64,000 nt of DNA from Morchella semilibera (taxonomy: Eukaryota; Ascomycota; Pezizomycetes; Pezizales; Morchellaceae): contig CM018603.1 of NCBI GenBank assembly GCA_009192285.1, positions 3,960,588 through 4,024,587 of the forward strand, read 5' to 3'. Each line of letters opens with the position of its first letter. Position 1 is the first letter of the stretch. Below the pieces are notes generated by a model. That model did no database searches. It saw nothing but the letters and a program-made list of their open reading frames with translations, and was not told the origin of the DNA. A program made the translations under genes and the position numbers. Positions 24,721-36,102 of this stretch are shown here, piece by piece.

Positions 24721-26635
24721 CTACCCCGCGAGCTGAGCCTTCTTCCTATGCTTATGGCTGCTCAGATGGCTATCCAACCCCACAAGGAACCGATCCCGCA
24801 CACACACCTTACAGTGGAACTTATTGCCCATGATCGTTATATACGCCGGATTATAGTTAACCGAGAGAGACGGCGCGGGCTGCGGCGCCGCCGGTTCCGC
24901 CGAGGGTGCCTCCTGGGTCGGGGGCGGGGGCGTGGCGAGTATGGTGCTCTGCCCACCGGCCTGCTGCAGGGCCGCCAGCTTATTTAGGTGTTTCTGACCC
25001 GCCATGTGGTCCGCGATCCCGGAAGCAGATTTATGCGTCTTGCACACATCGCAGTATACCTTCTTCTTCTTCTTTCTCTTCTTCTTCTTCGGCTTTGGCG
25101 GCGGTGCCAGGCCGGCCGCTGCAGCCTGCGCCGCCGCAAGCGCCGCCGCCTTCTTCCTCGCCCTCTTCGCGGCTTTCTTCCTATGTGTGTTACTAGCGAG
25201 GTGGTCCGCCTTCCCCTCCATTGCCACGCCGCGCCTGCACGCGAAGCAGTTGTAGACGTTTGGGTTGGGCGGGGCCTTCTTCTTGCCCGGCTTGGTGGGC
25301 GCTGGCTTGACAGGGCCTGGCGTACGCGTCACGGCCGCACAGAACATTTTCCGGTGGCCCTCGGGCGAGAGCCCCATGAGCGGCTCGCCGCACAGGCGGC
25401 ACGACCACCGGTCCTGCACACTCCCCGGTGTGTTATTAGCCTCCCCTGCGCGCTTGACGGCGGGACAGATGCTCTGCAGGTGGCTGTCGACAGAGAGCCC
25501 CATGAGTGGTTCGCGGCACAGATTACACGCCGCCTGACTGTCCCCTGATCCTGTGAATCCTTCTCCTTTGCGGTCTGAGGCGCCGTCTTCTTCCTGAGCT
25601 CCTCCAAGCGCAGCATGTACTGCGTCTCGAGCTCGACGCGGGCTAGCATTTGCGCATGTTCCGCCCCCGCCAGATGCGCCGCCTTCTCAGCGGGCGAATA
25701 GAAGCGGCGGCAGACGGCGCAGTGGAAGTCGTCGAGCTGCGCGGCCTGCATGCCGGCGACTATCTTGTGGCGGTCGCTCTGCTCGTGCGTCTCCTGACCG
25801 GCCGCATGCACGGCCGTATTGCACACTTCGCAAGACCACGTCTCCGCGTCGTCGAGATGCTGCTCCTCGGACGAGAGGTCGAACTCGCCCGCGCAGACGG
25901 CGCAGTAGAATGTCGCGCGCAGGGCGTACTCCGTAGACTCAAAACGGGGGGGAGGGAGCGTGTCCTCGAAGACCATAGCTGCGGCGATGGCCTCGTCAGA
26001 GACGTACTCGCCGGCTGCGGTGTCGCGCTGGTCGAGATCGGAAGGATCCAGGGAACCATTGGCCAGGCGGATCCGCCGCTGGTGCTCCTTCCCGAGAACA
26101 TGTTCCTCCCGGAGGAAGACGGACATGTCTTCAGCACAGACGGCGCAGCGCCACACGGGGGAATATATGCTGGGTCTGCCCCCGCCGCCGCCGCCGCCGC
26201 CGCTGACTCGGTGGCCAGTTTTTGGACGGCGCGGATGTGCGGGCGGGAGGTGATGTGGTCGTCACGGGCAAAGATGTTGACGGAGACGGTGCAGACGGCA
26301 CATGTCCACAGCATGCGTTCCCCGTCCGCGCCGTAGCCGTGGTCGCCGTCGCGGTACGCGCCCCCGCCGTCACCGCCGTCGTCGTGGTAGGCTCCGTCCT
26401 CGTCCCACCAGCCAGAGTCGTCGTCGCCGTATTCGCCGTCGTAGTCGCCCTCCTCTTCCTCCTCTTCTTCTCCCTCACCGCCTTCCCCCACCTCCGAGTC
26501 ACTGGAAGATTTGGAGTCGTCGTCTGAGCCGCTCCCCTCTTCTGTGTCGCTCGCCGCGGCGGCGGCCCCGGGGATGTATAACTTTCCGCCGACACCGCGC
26601 GGGGCGTACTCCCCCACCACGGCCAGTGCAGCCAT
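24721..26635 (-). CDS. Multi U1/matrin-type zinc-finger protein (about 638 aa) with two frame breaks
   Basis: From ATG at 26635 the protein has an acidic Ser/Asp/Glu-rich N-terminus and a poly-Ala run. About ten CxxC...H...H fingers follow, of the U1/matrin type (WTCAVC, WRCAVC, FYCAVC, WSCEVC, FHCAVC, CNLC, WSCRLC, YNCFAC, VYCDVC, FHCKVC), with a Lys-rich basic block between the last ones. The sixth and seventh fingers end in Cys instead of His. The fingers continue across two points where the frame changes by one base: a C-run near 26155 and a G-run near 25545. In each case one missing base in a homopolymer would explain it, so consensus error is as likely as real damage. Such fingers usually bind RNA or structured nucleic acid, and a nuclear role is likely. 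The partner is unknown. Confidence 0.65.
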
Positions 26636-26639
26636 CTGT

Positions 26640-27980
26640 GATGGAATTTGTGTGTGATGTAGCCTACGGGACTAGAGAAACTAAAATATGTATGTATGTA
26701 TGTAACAGCTTCAATCTGGAAAAGGGTATGGTGAGCGGAGTGGAGGGTTGGGGAGGGGATCATATAATTATCATAGCTTATTTATATATATATACACACA
26801 CAAGAAGTATATACACACAAGAGGTACATACCCCCATTTACTCTATACCGACCCCACCACAGCCGTGCTTGCTGGCACAGTACAATTGGATGAACTGTTG
26901 AGGGGTACATTCTGTGCCCGTCCTCACCCTGTCAATGACTGACTGGACCGGTGGTGGGTTGCCTGAACAATAACCCTAGCCCTGCTGCCCGCGCCCCCCA
27001 ACTGCCGCAGGCCTGACGCGGTTATTGGTACAATCTCCACCAGACACTACGGGTCTAGAAGCTCTAGGAAACCCGAGTAACTAGCACGGTAATCGATCTG
27101 ATCTCCCGCTGGTGCCAGAGGCGCTCATGCAGGAGCATATCCGGCCTTGGCGGGTTGCCTGAGAAGGTAAACTAAGGCAGGTGTGAAAAGTAGCACTTGT
27201 CACCCTCAAAATAAGAGCCCGGGTTTCATGCAAAAGGACAGAGCAATAGGTGGTGGCCAGACGCAAAACAACCAATCTGACGGCTTAGATCTGACCTTTG
27301 GGCCAGGGCTGTTCTTTTGGGGGTTGGCGGTACTTCGGGTGTAGGGATAAATGAGAAGAAACCCTCACCCAGCCTGTGGGTAGGTACCGTTAACTCTCGA
27401 GAAATTCGCTATCCCCGCTTCGCTAAATCTTAATTTCGGGTGAGAAAAAGAATGTATCTGCAAGAAGTTAGATTCAATACAAAATCGGGAATAGCAGGTG
27501 GGGGGTGGGGTTAACGCCATTTAGTGTCCCCGTCATCTATAACCTATGTATGTATGTGCCTCTTAGGCGCGCTCCCCAATCATTATTCCTAGTATTTGGT
27601 GCAATTAGGTGCTGGTGCAGGAGTTGGCGGCGGCGGAGGTGTCGATTTAGGTGGCTCAATAGGTGGAGGCGGAGGCAGGTGGGGATGGCGGAAGTGCCAG
27701 TGGTGCAGGTGGGGGTGGCAGTGCAGGCGGGGTAGGGCCCCAGGAGTGGCTGTCGACGTTGGCGTTACGGGGTCCTGTGTTGGGCCAAACGCAAGGGTAG
27801 GAGCTGTTGGGCTATTTAGCTAAATCGAGTGACATCCTGTGACTCGCTCATTAATTGCATGCAGCCGATACAGCTATGGCAATATCACCTAAACTTTCCT
27901 CCCGGCCACGCCCAGTAAAGGGTATTCGGCAAGCCAGCAACATCCACCACTTCCAAAATAAAGAAAGTTAAAGAAATCTT
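26640..27980. other. Intergenic, G-rich minisatellite, no supported gene
   Basis: Contains ATGT and CA microsatellites upstream of the zinc-finger gene (about 26.69-26.82 kb) and a GGTGGAGGCGG-type G-rich minisatellite at about 27.61-27.74 kb. No gene is convincing. One CGAGTGAC module lies near 27826. Confidence 0.45.
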
Positions 27981-27982
27981 CA

Positions 27983-29223
27983 CTACTCGCAGACAATATT
28001 AGCTCTATCTCGTGCCCTCTTCTCCTTCTTGTCCCCATAAATAAAAGCCTTGCTGTAAAATTCACCCAAGTCCTTGTACATGCTTTCCGGTATCTTGATT
28101 GTCCCTAGAATGTAGATGAGTGTGTTCCCTTCCCATAATATATGCCTCTTTGTCGCCGCATTTGAACCATGCCCATCCCACGTACGTATATTGTACCCTG
28201 TTTCTATTCCAATCGGTGTAGGCTAGTGGGTGCACTTTACTAGTGGGTGGTCCTCGTAAAGGCCGATCGCTGGAATCTTCTCTTTGTTTCTTGAAACCGA
28301 AGCCGGGGGAGAGGTGACCGGACTTGAAGTTCTAGCCAGGGGAGTGTGGTCTGACTGCTCTGTTGTTGTTGTCTCTGGTATGTTGCCCAGTGTTTGGAGA
28401 GGGGGGGGCGATATTTCTTTTTATTTATATACGAATGCATCTTGAGGAGTATTGCTCTGTCCTAAACCCCTATTCCCTTTAGTCTCGACTGCACCCTACT
28501 GCCGTTACTAGTTTGGATTCGTCTTTGTCTACGTCGATTTGAAACCTAGGTATGTTCCCGCTCCCTTTTGCCTCCGCCTTCAACATGTAGATTATCATAA
28601 CAGATTCAACATATACAGCATAACCCATTCATAATTCTACCCCCGAGGCGGCTGAATTTTGCTGGAATTAAAATAGAGATGGAGTTTAGAGGGAGGTATC
28701 GGCTAGCATTCTACACCCTTCGACCACTGGAAGTTTGGTAGGGATGGGAATTTTGAGAGAGTGGAGTTATGATAGGCTTTGCTGTACATCCTGTATCCCT
28801 GCCCCCGTCAGAGCCTGGGTTTTCACCCTTTCCGAATCCGCTTAAATAGGTGTTGGTGTTAATGTGTCGCGTTCTAAGTCTGCTAACTAGTTCCAGCTCT
28901 CGAAGAACCAATTGACACTTAGTGTCCTATAGACGAAGACATAGTTCTGAATACAGTCTCTGTCTCCCTCCGCTAGGCCCTGGCAGTTATCGGTGTCCAT
29001 CAAGGCTGCTATAGTGTATCATATTCTACGCCATAGCTATAGTCCTTGCCCCGGCTGGGACCTTGGCCCTCACAGTATTCAGCGCCTTCGAAGGCAAACA
29101 TGCCAGTTTGGTTTTCGCCGGTGCGGGTCGGCTAGGTCCACCGATGTTGCAAAGAGGGTATCCATTCCCTGTAGTAGTTGGTATCTTGGATATAAACTCA
29201 TCAATCTCCTCGACATCTTCCTA
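27983..29223 (-). CDS. Unrecognised gene, probably multi-exon or decaying
   Basis: Several protein-like stretches lie on the minus strand in order. They are EDVEEIDEFISKIPTT... (about 29.22-29.03 kb), MDTDNCQGLAEGDRDC... (about 28.99-28.88 kb), GKGENPGSDGGRDTG... (about 28.83-28.72 kb) and YMLKAEAKGSGNIPRF... (about 28.59-28.48 kb). A longer C-terminal stretch from NIPETTTTEQSDHTP (about 28.38 kb) runs to TAG at 27985-27983. This last part is open apart from one TAG near 28226, which may be a nonsense change or lie in a tiny intron. I could not fix all splice sites. No domain is recognised; the C-terminus (NIRTWDGHGSNAATKRHILW and onward) looks conserved in style. Confidence 0.35.
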
Positions 29224-29262
29224 ACATAAAAAATCGAAATAGATAAATTACAATAGATTGTA

Positions 29263-29398
29263 AAGTCACTTTGGGGACAACGACGAAACTGGTTGAACGA
29301 CGAACAGGGATTTTTGGCGGACAAAGCACAGGCGCTCAGGCTGGTATCTGATCCTAAAAACTGTTGCCCCAGGTTCGTCGTTGCCCCCAATTTGACTT
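29263..29398. mobile_element. TA-flanked MITE, family with TTGGGGACAACGACGAA ends (copy 1)
   Basis: Inverted ends AAGTCACTTTGGGGACAACG and inverse AAGTCAAATTGGGGGCAACG are flanked by TA on both sides. The internal 80 nt, including GGCGGACAAAGCACAGGCGC, is shared with the inverted copy at 39845-39981. Confidence 0.75.
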
Positions 29399-29399
29399 T

Positions 29400-29860
29400 A
29401 GCTGTCTCGTGCCTCTCGCTGTTGCACAAAGCGCAGCGATTGGCAGCCAATCAGAAAAAGGCTGGGCCGCGAGACAGAGATATCCCCATTAACAATTTTA
29501 GCCCTGTCGCGTTAAAGAAAGACTTTAACTTTCGCGATCGTAATGTGATAAGTCTCCGTGCCACAGCTCCAAGCGCTAAGCGAGGATTACTCATGTGTTG
29601 GGTGGTTGCCTGAAAGCATCGCATTATATATATATATACTAGGCGGCTGTCATTCAACCCGCTACTGGAACCACTATACTTCCCGCGTCTTTTCTTTTGA
29701 AGTTCCTTCACTCAACCATCGCCCCGGGAGCTAGCGGGTGACCAAGATATACATCTTTGCTGGTAAGCGCTGGACCCCGGTAGGGGCGGAGGAGAATTTG
29801 CTAACACTGGCAAAGAGCCAGTTGGAGCCGACACAGGAATAGAGGCTTCTCACAGCTCCC
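29400..29860. other. Upstream region of the IRG-like gene
   Basis: I see no gene. A (TA)n run at about 29624-29638 precedes the ATG at 29861 by about 220 nt. Some minus-strand ORFs overlap the MITE and are not supported. Confidence 0.35.
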
Positions 29861-31940
29861 ATGTCTCTTTGGTCGTGGTTCACTTCCGCCTGGGATCGCA
29901 CAGCGGCCTTTGTTTTATCCATATTCAAAGGCCCCAGCCGGGAGAACGAAACGGTCAGAAAAGTTAGGTGTCTGTTAGCATATGAAGGGAGTTACCAGGC
30001 GGCGGAGGAGCGAGAGAGCGAGAGCGGGGTGAGAGGGTCGGAAGAGCAACGGGCAGCGGAAGGACGAGAGAGCGGGAGAAGTGTAGGAGCATTGGGAAGA
30101 AGAACAGAAGGAGTTGCAGGTTATGGTAATGGACAGGAAGCGGCGAGGGATAGAATGGAAAAGGGCCAAGGCAGATGAAAATGTCAGGAGAGAGGAAGAG
30201 AGCCGACAGGGAGCAGAAGAGAGTCAAAAGAGAGAGGAGGAGGCATGGCAGAAAAATGAAGAAGAGAGACAGGAATTGGCAAGGAGGTTGCAGGAGCTTG
30301 AGAGAAGGGGGAAAGACCTGGAAGAGGCGATAGAGAAGCAAAAGAAGGAGCACGCCGCCCAGATCGAAGCCAAGAGAGTATTTGGTGGCCCGCGACGGTG
30401 GCCCACATTGGAAGAGTTCCAGGAGACCTTGAAGAGGACCCGATACGACAGCGACTTTTTCCACTTTGCCATCGTAGGTAGGGCTGGGAGCGGAAAGTCT
30501 TCTCTCATCAATGCCTTCCGTAACCTGAGAAACAAAGAGGAAGGGGCCGCGCCAACAAGCACGGAGGAGACGACACTTGATATCGGACGGTATCCAGATC
30601 CCGGAATGGGGCCTCCACGCCAATGGATGGTGTGGTTTGATATTCCTGGCGCTGGGACGCAGCGTATTCCCCACCAGGACTACTTTGTCAAGCAAGGGCT
30701 CTATATTTTTGACCTAATCATACTGGCGATTGGTGACCGTTTCGAGGAGATTGATGCACGCATCATTGAGGACTGCGCGCGATTCCAAGTTCCGACATTC
30801 ATTGTCCGGTCGAAAGCGGACATGCACATTCTCAACTCTATGAAGGAGTACGGCGACTACGCGCGAATCACGGACGACCCGGAGAAGTATAACACCTGTC
30901 GGGATTCGTTCATCACGCGGAGCCAGAAGTCCGTGAGCGATGGGTTGGTGAGACAGAATCTACCGGATCAGGCGGTATATATCGTCTCGAGGGATGTGCT
31001 GCAGCGTACGTACAACAGCGCCCTCCAAAATCGTGGGTGGCCGGAAGACTCTGCCCAATTGCAACAGGACCAGGAGGTGATCCACGAGAGGCACCTGGTG
31101 AAGGCGTTGCTTGAGGCGGCTGCTGGGCGGCGATGTGAGGCGGAGGAACGGCCCGATATTGCCCAGGTATGTAAGGAGAGCCTGATGCATGGTCCCCAAG
31201 ACCATAGATATGGCATATAAATATCCACATATATACATATATACATATATTGGGTCAATGATATGTTTTCGGTTGACACCTTGCTAACATGGCCATGATG
31301 GGCATGGTAGGGTGCACTCGGCTTCGAGAGAGACCCATTTATTGGCCAGACTGGCAGAGAACGGGCACCGGCACAAGATGTCCCCCGCCGATCAACACGC
31401 GTGGAATTTCCCTCCTCTCCTGGGAATCGGCCACAGCAGGACAGCATCCCCGCAGTGGAAATCCCTACGTGTATTGAAAAGATACAAAAGGTGATATACC
31501 CACGCAAGCCCACAGATGCAGACGAACTCCACAAAGAAATTCTTAGCAACAATCCCAAGATCGGCAATATGCTTATGGAGAAGCCCCGCATGTTTACCCC
31601 GACGGTTGCGCTGCTCACATTCCATCCCCTGGCACCCGTCCCGGGCGGGATCAGGGCATTTGGGGGCGTGTTGCGCGTCAAGGAGTACGAGGAACGAGAA
31701 AAGAGAGGAGGAGGAGGAGGGAGAGGGGGAAGAGGGGGAAGAGGAGGAGGTGGAGGAGGTGGAGGAGGAGGAAGAGCTGGAAGAGGTGGAAGAGGTGGAA
31801 GAGGAGCGACAGCACAAGGCCGAGGCGGCCACGTACGGACTGCAGGAGCTGAAAGCGCGGAGAGCGAGGGGAATAATAGCAATACCCCCTCCGAGACGAC
31901 TAGTAGACGCGGTCGGATGAGACAGGGGCGGGGTAAGTAG
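29861..31940 (+). CDS. IRG-like GTPase with coiled-coil front and low-complexity tail
   Basis: Best model: exons 29861-30028, 30087-31166 and 31311-31940 (625 aa). Intron 2 is well supported (GTATGT donor, GCTAAC branch site, TAG acceptor, phase 0). Intron 1 is tentative, in phase but purine-rich. The order is a hydrophobic N-terminus (SWFTSAWDRTAAFVLSIF), then a Glu/Arg-rich coiled coil, then a P-loop GTPase: G1 GRAGSGKSS at 187-195, a TSTEETT switch, G3 DIPG at 241-244 and G4 RSKAD at 297-301. This pattern matches immunity-related (interferon-inducible) GTPases, which bind GTP and assemble on membranes; fungal relatives are known but their role is not settled. After the G domain comes a helical part and a Gly/Arg-rich tail. 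In the neighbouring frame the same purine repeat encodes Glu-rich sequence, so the tail frame depends on repeat length. Confidence 0.75.
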
Positions 31941-33895
31941 TAGAGATTGCTGGGAATGCCCGTCATCCCGATAGCGCTCGGGCAGAGTAAGCTGTGCCGG
32001 CGTAAGGGCAGCGTGGGCGACCGTATTGCATGGCTGCGCACATGGCCAAATGAATGATAACCCTCTTTTCTTATTGCTTAGTGTCAGTATTTTGTTTCCC
32101 ATGTAGGTTCGGTACATATGTACTTAGGGGTGCTAGAAAGTGATGCAATGATCAAATAGCCCGTACTCCTCAACAACCAAACTAGCTAATACAATGTGGA
32201 GCCAAGCTATCACAATTTAGAAGCTAGAGAGTAGAGCTAGGTTAAGAGTTAATACCGATAGCTATTATCTTTCCCCCTATATTTATTCCTGTCTCTTGTC
32301 ACAAGTTGCCCTTTTACAAGCTAGAACCCCCAAACCAATAACATATATATACCTGAAGAGATGCAAATTCTATTCTAGAGACTCATTTACCAGGTATATG
32401 ACTAAAATATCAATCCAGTTCAAGCATTATGCAGTGTCAAAATTGAGATCCCGAGTGTTCCTCCGCATTCCTTGTATCACCTTCCGGCACGGTACATTAA
32501 AATACCCATGATTCTTTTCCATGCAGGATGCGTATCATATATCTTTTTGAATCGTGTGCTTAAGAATACGCCGTCAAATACTTAGGATATCAATTCTCAG
32601 AATTATCCTTCAAGAGTAATCCCCATACCATGGAGATTTAGCAGTATCTTTATCGCGACCAGCACCATACTCTAAAGTATGATCACCCACAATATTGATA
32701 CCTATCTTATCTGACTAGTATACCGCCATAACTCGAAAGATTGGCTAGCCTCTGGAGATCAAAATCACTTGTATGGGATGATGTAGATCAATTCGGACAC
32801 CTTGAACCGGAGTGTTAAAGTTGCCGAACCTTGAGACTTAATGGCCAACCACAACACATTAAAATTATAACAGTTCTGTAGGGTAATAGAGGGCGAGGTG
32901 AATAGCGCTGTAAGAGAGCCCAATTAATTTTGTGAGTTGTGGTTGTTGAGCTATTGAATTTCCAAAAGTTGGGTTTTTGGTGGGAGGGTGATTGAATGTG
33001 GCCCATAAACTACCTCTCCAGGCCAAGTATCACCAAACCGGGAAGTGCGCTGATACATAATTACCTAATTGGGAATTCACAATTGGTCAAGACTGGTATC
33101 TTGGCATAAATGCGCTATCTTGGCATTTCTGGGCGAAGCCATGCCAAGCAATTACTAGATTAGGAAGGTGATCTTCAGCTGGGACCAATGTCGCACCCCA
33201 CTGTCTCTAGATGTCCCCAACCATACCATTCAACAAGTCGAGCGGCATCTCCCCCGGCATTACTTGCAATTGGGGTTCAGTAAACAAAGACTCTCCATCC
33301 AGTAGGTGGTGGAAGATGACTCAGTAACTTTGGGGATTGTCGCTAGCTTACTAAGCTTTAAGGCATCCAGCAGCAAAGCTATGATGCCTTACGAAGCTTG
33401 AGGTTCACTTCCTCCCTCCTCTTCCTCCTCCTCCTCACCTTGAGTGTTAGTACCTAGTTTCTTCGGTCGGGTATGCAAAACTATTTCCCTATGGTTCGTG
33501 ATTCGTTACGTCTTTATAGCAGTACTCCTTTGGCCGAGCTAGACTGATAGGTAGCATTTGCATTAACAGAGTTTATAGAATCCCCAAGGAACGGACAAAA
33601 CAAACACCCGCCCCGCAATTCCCATACCCAGTTCATAGATTACACATACGGGGTACCCCGCTCTAGTGCCAGCAGTCGCGCGCCACGCCCGCTCAGAACC
33701 TCTTGACAGCCCTCGCTACTCTACACCCTCGACCAACCCAAAACCCACACATTAGGAAGGCCCTCTTGCCGACCCTCTTAACGTCCCAACGACTGTCCCC
33801 GCAAGGCGGAAGTAGCGCAGGCGCCCGAGAACACCTCCCCCGCAACTTGACAAAGCACGCCGCGCTGAAAGGCACACACCTCGAGGGCTATTTGG
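31941..33895. other. Intergenic, no supported gene
   Basis: AT-rich and without convincing ORFs. A small palindromic cluster (CTTGGCAT and ATGCCAAG) lies near 33.11-33.15 kb. The last 200 nt are open in the frame of the downstream gene but start with TTG, so the true start of that gene could be an upstream exon in this stretch. Confidence 0.45.
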
Positions 33896-33900
33896 AAGTG

Positions 33901-36102
33901 ATGCAAGAGGATAGAAAGGAGAAGAACTTGGTGGAGATGGACAGGCTCAGGCAGGAGAAAAGGCAAGAGAAAGAAGAGGAAGTGCGCAGAGTTGAGGTGG
34001 GGGGACTGGAAGCGAGGGTTTTCGAAGAGCAAACGCAACAGAGGGAACAAGAGGAGGAACAGAGAAAGGTTAGCGAGCGCAGGACGGGGGACTCGCGAAA
34101 GAGAAGGCAGAACCACGCTACTCCAAAATATCAGCCGCCGGTAAAGGATGTTACCCCTTGGGAATGCGATGTATGCGAAATAACGTTGAAGACACATCTC
34201 AAAACCTACCACGTTGCTAGCAGTTTGCACAGACACAATGCGGACCGGCGGAAAGATGAAGAGAGGCAAAGAGAGCAAGCGGATATAGAAGAGCGGCGAA
34301 CTAAGGAGGAAGAGTGGAAGGAGAAAATGCGCTTGGAGGAAGAGGAGAGACTGAGGCAGCAAGAGAGAAAGATCGAGGAGCAACGGATTGCAGAAGAGAG
34401 AAGGATTGCGGAAGAGAGAAGAATTGCGGAGGAGAGAAGAGAGAAGAAAGAGAGAAGGATTGCGGAGGAGAGAAGAATTGCGGAAGAGAGAAGGGTTGCG
34501 GAAGAGGCAAGAATTGCGGAAGAGGCAAGAATTGCGGAGGAGAGAAGAATTGCGGAGGAGAGAAGAATCGCGGAAGAGAGAAGGGTTGCGGAAGAGGCAA
34601 GAATCGCGGAAGAGGCAAGAATCGCGGAAGAGGCAAGAGTTGCGGAAGAGGCAAGAATCGCGGAAGAGGCAAGAATCGCAGAAGAGGCAAGAGTTGCGGA
34701 AGAGGCAAGAATCGCGGAAGAGGCAAGAGTTGCGGAAGAGGCAAGAATCGCGGAAGAGGCAAGAATCGCGGAAGAGGCAAGAGTTGCGGAAGAGGCAAGA
34801 ATCGCGGAAGAGGCAAGAGTTGCGGACGAGGCAAGAATCGCGGAAGAGGCAAGAGTTGCGGAAGAGAGAAGTATTGCGGAAGAGAGAAGAATTGCAGAAG
34901 AGGAAAGAATTGCGGGGGAGCGGAAAGAAGAAGAGAGACAGAGGGAGGAGCAAATAATGTCAGAAGCGAAAAGGGTTCAGGATACGCGGGAAGAGGAGGA
35001 GAGGCGTAAAGACGAACCGGGGGGGGTCGAAGTGGGGGGGGCCGAACGGCGGGGACAAATATCACAGTCTCACGATGAGGTGGAGCAAGTCCAAAGAGAG
35101 AGAGGGGCTGAACAGCAGGAAAAGCCTATTAGGGAACAAGGGTGTGTTACCGAACAACCGCTAGAGTTGGGATCGGCGGGACCGAACACGGATGTGCAGC
35201 GGCAAGGGTTGGTTGGAGGATATACTGAGCAGGACTACACTAGAGTGAAGATGCTTCAGTATCTATTATCAGAAGGAGAATCTCAACAGGAGACAAATGA
35301 GCAGAACACAATGAAGGTATGGACGCATGAGGAACCGTATTTTGAATACAAAGAACAAATGCCACAGGGGCAGATGTTACAGGGGCAGATGTTACAGGGA
35401 CAAATGCCACAGGGACAGATGTTACAGGGTCAGATGTTACAAGGTCAGATGTTACAGGGACAGATGTTACAGGGACAGATGTTACAGGGACAGATGTTAC
35501 AGGAGCAGCCGATCTGGGTGTGGAGTTTTGCATGGTAAAGGTGCCCCGGCTCCCGTAATCTGCGCTACTAGTGATTGATATCTTCCAGCTTTCTCCCTCC
35601 ACCGGTGTCATGCGTAACGGACTTGCCGCCAATCTTGTATCGAGTCTATGATGAGACCTCTGTGAGTCAGTACACGATGGCTGGGTTCAACTCCGGAAAT
35701 CCGTTTCTGCCAAATGACCCCTCACAATTCAAAACCATGGTCCAATGTCACGCCAATTGGAGCAGCAGAGCCAGAACACCCTTCATTTCCGTGACAACAA
35801 ACCCAGAGAAAGCGCGTTGGCACGCAGCCAACAAAAAGGCTACCCGAAGGTACAGTAATGCCATGGTAGCTTTGATAGACACCGCTATCCTCCTCACCAC
35901 GTGCCGATCACAGCTCTGGAAGATGCACGATGCGATGGATTACTTCGGCCTGGAGCCGGTTAATTGTCATCGTCGAGCATATGATGATGAGTATATATGC
36001 GCTCTAAGGGTCCCAGCGATATCTATCATTGCTTGTTGCCAACCCGACTATTTTATGTTTTTTGCCTCGGTCTTTTTCAGAAACCGGTATTGCCAGCGGT
36101 AG
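33901..36102 (+). CDS. U1 zinc finger, coiled-coil repeat and DUF7587-like fusion (about 715 aa)
   Basis: First in-frame ATG is 33901; the frame is open back to about 33703, so an upstream exon is possible. Exon 1 ends at 35534, and a 54-nt intron (GTAAAG at 35535, acceptor TTCCAG ending 35588, phase 2) joins exactly in frame to exon 2, 35589-36102. Domains: a charged helical start, a U1-type finger WECDVC...H...H at about 87-112, and a Glu/Arg-rich helix made of six-residue units IAEEAR/VAEEAR (about 162-340). A spacer follows, then ten MLQGQ pentapeptides (487-536). Last is a C-terminal domain with PPILYRVYDE, HANWSSRARTPFISVT and DDEYICALRVP, which fits the fungal DUF7587 family as I recall it. 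Function is unknown; the long helix suggests oligomer or scaffold formation. If the intron is not real, these are two adjacent genes. Confidence 0.7.
34385..34922 (+). repeat. Coding 18-bp tandem repeat (IAEEAR units)
   Basis: About 30 imperfect copies of GAAGAGGCAAGAATCGCG-type units follow each other inside the exon. The unit is a multiple of three, so length changes keep the frame. All plus-strand frames and two minus-strand frames are open across it, which explains the large overlapping ORFs on both strands. These are by-products. Confidence 0.9.
35359..35508 (+). repeat. Coding 15-bp tandem repeat (MLQGQ, ten units)
   Basis: Ten tandem units of ATGTTACAGGGACAG and close variants encode MLQGQ or MPQGQ, the last one MLQEQ. 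The near identity of neighbouring units points to recent expansion compared with the older 18-bp repeat upstream. Confidence 0.9.

Noticed and set aside
29079-29450. Minus-strand ORF of 123 codons as a gene
   Set aside because: It runs through the MITE at 29263-29398 and starts inside it; only the part below 29223 lies in the possible multi-exon gene, and there a different frame looks more protein-like.
33778-34953. Large minus-strand ORF of nearly 400 codons
   Set aside because: It is antisense to the 18-bp repeat of the plus-strand gene; it stays open only because the repeat is a multiple of three without stop words. The product is low complexity (LFRDSC-type repeats).
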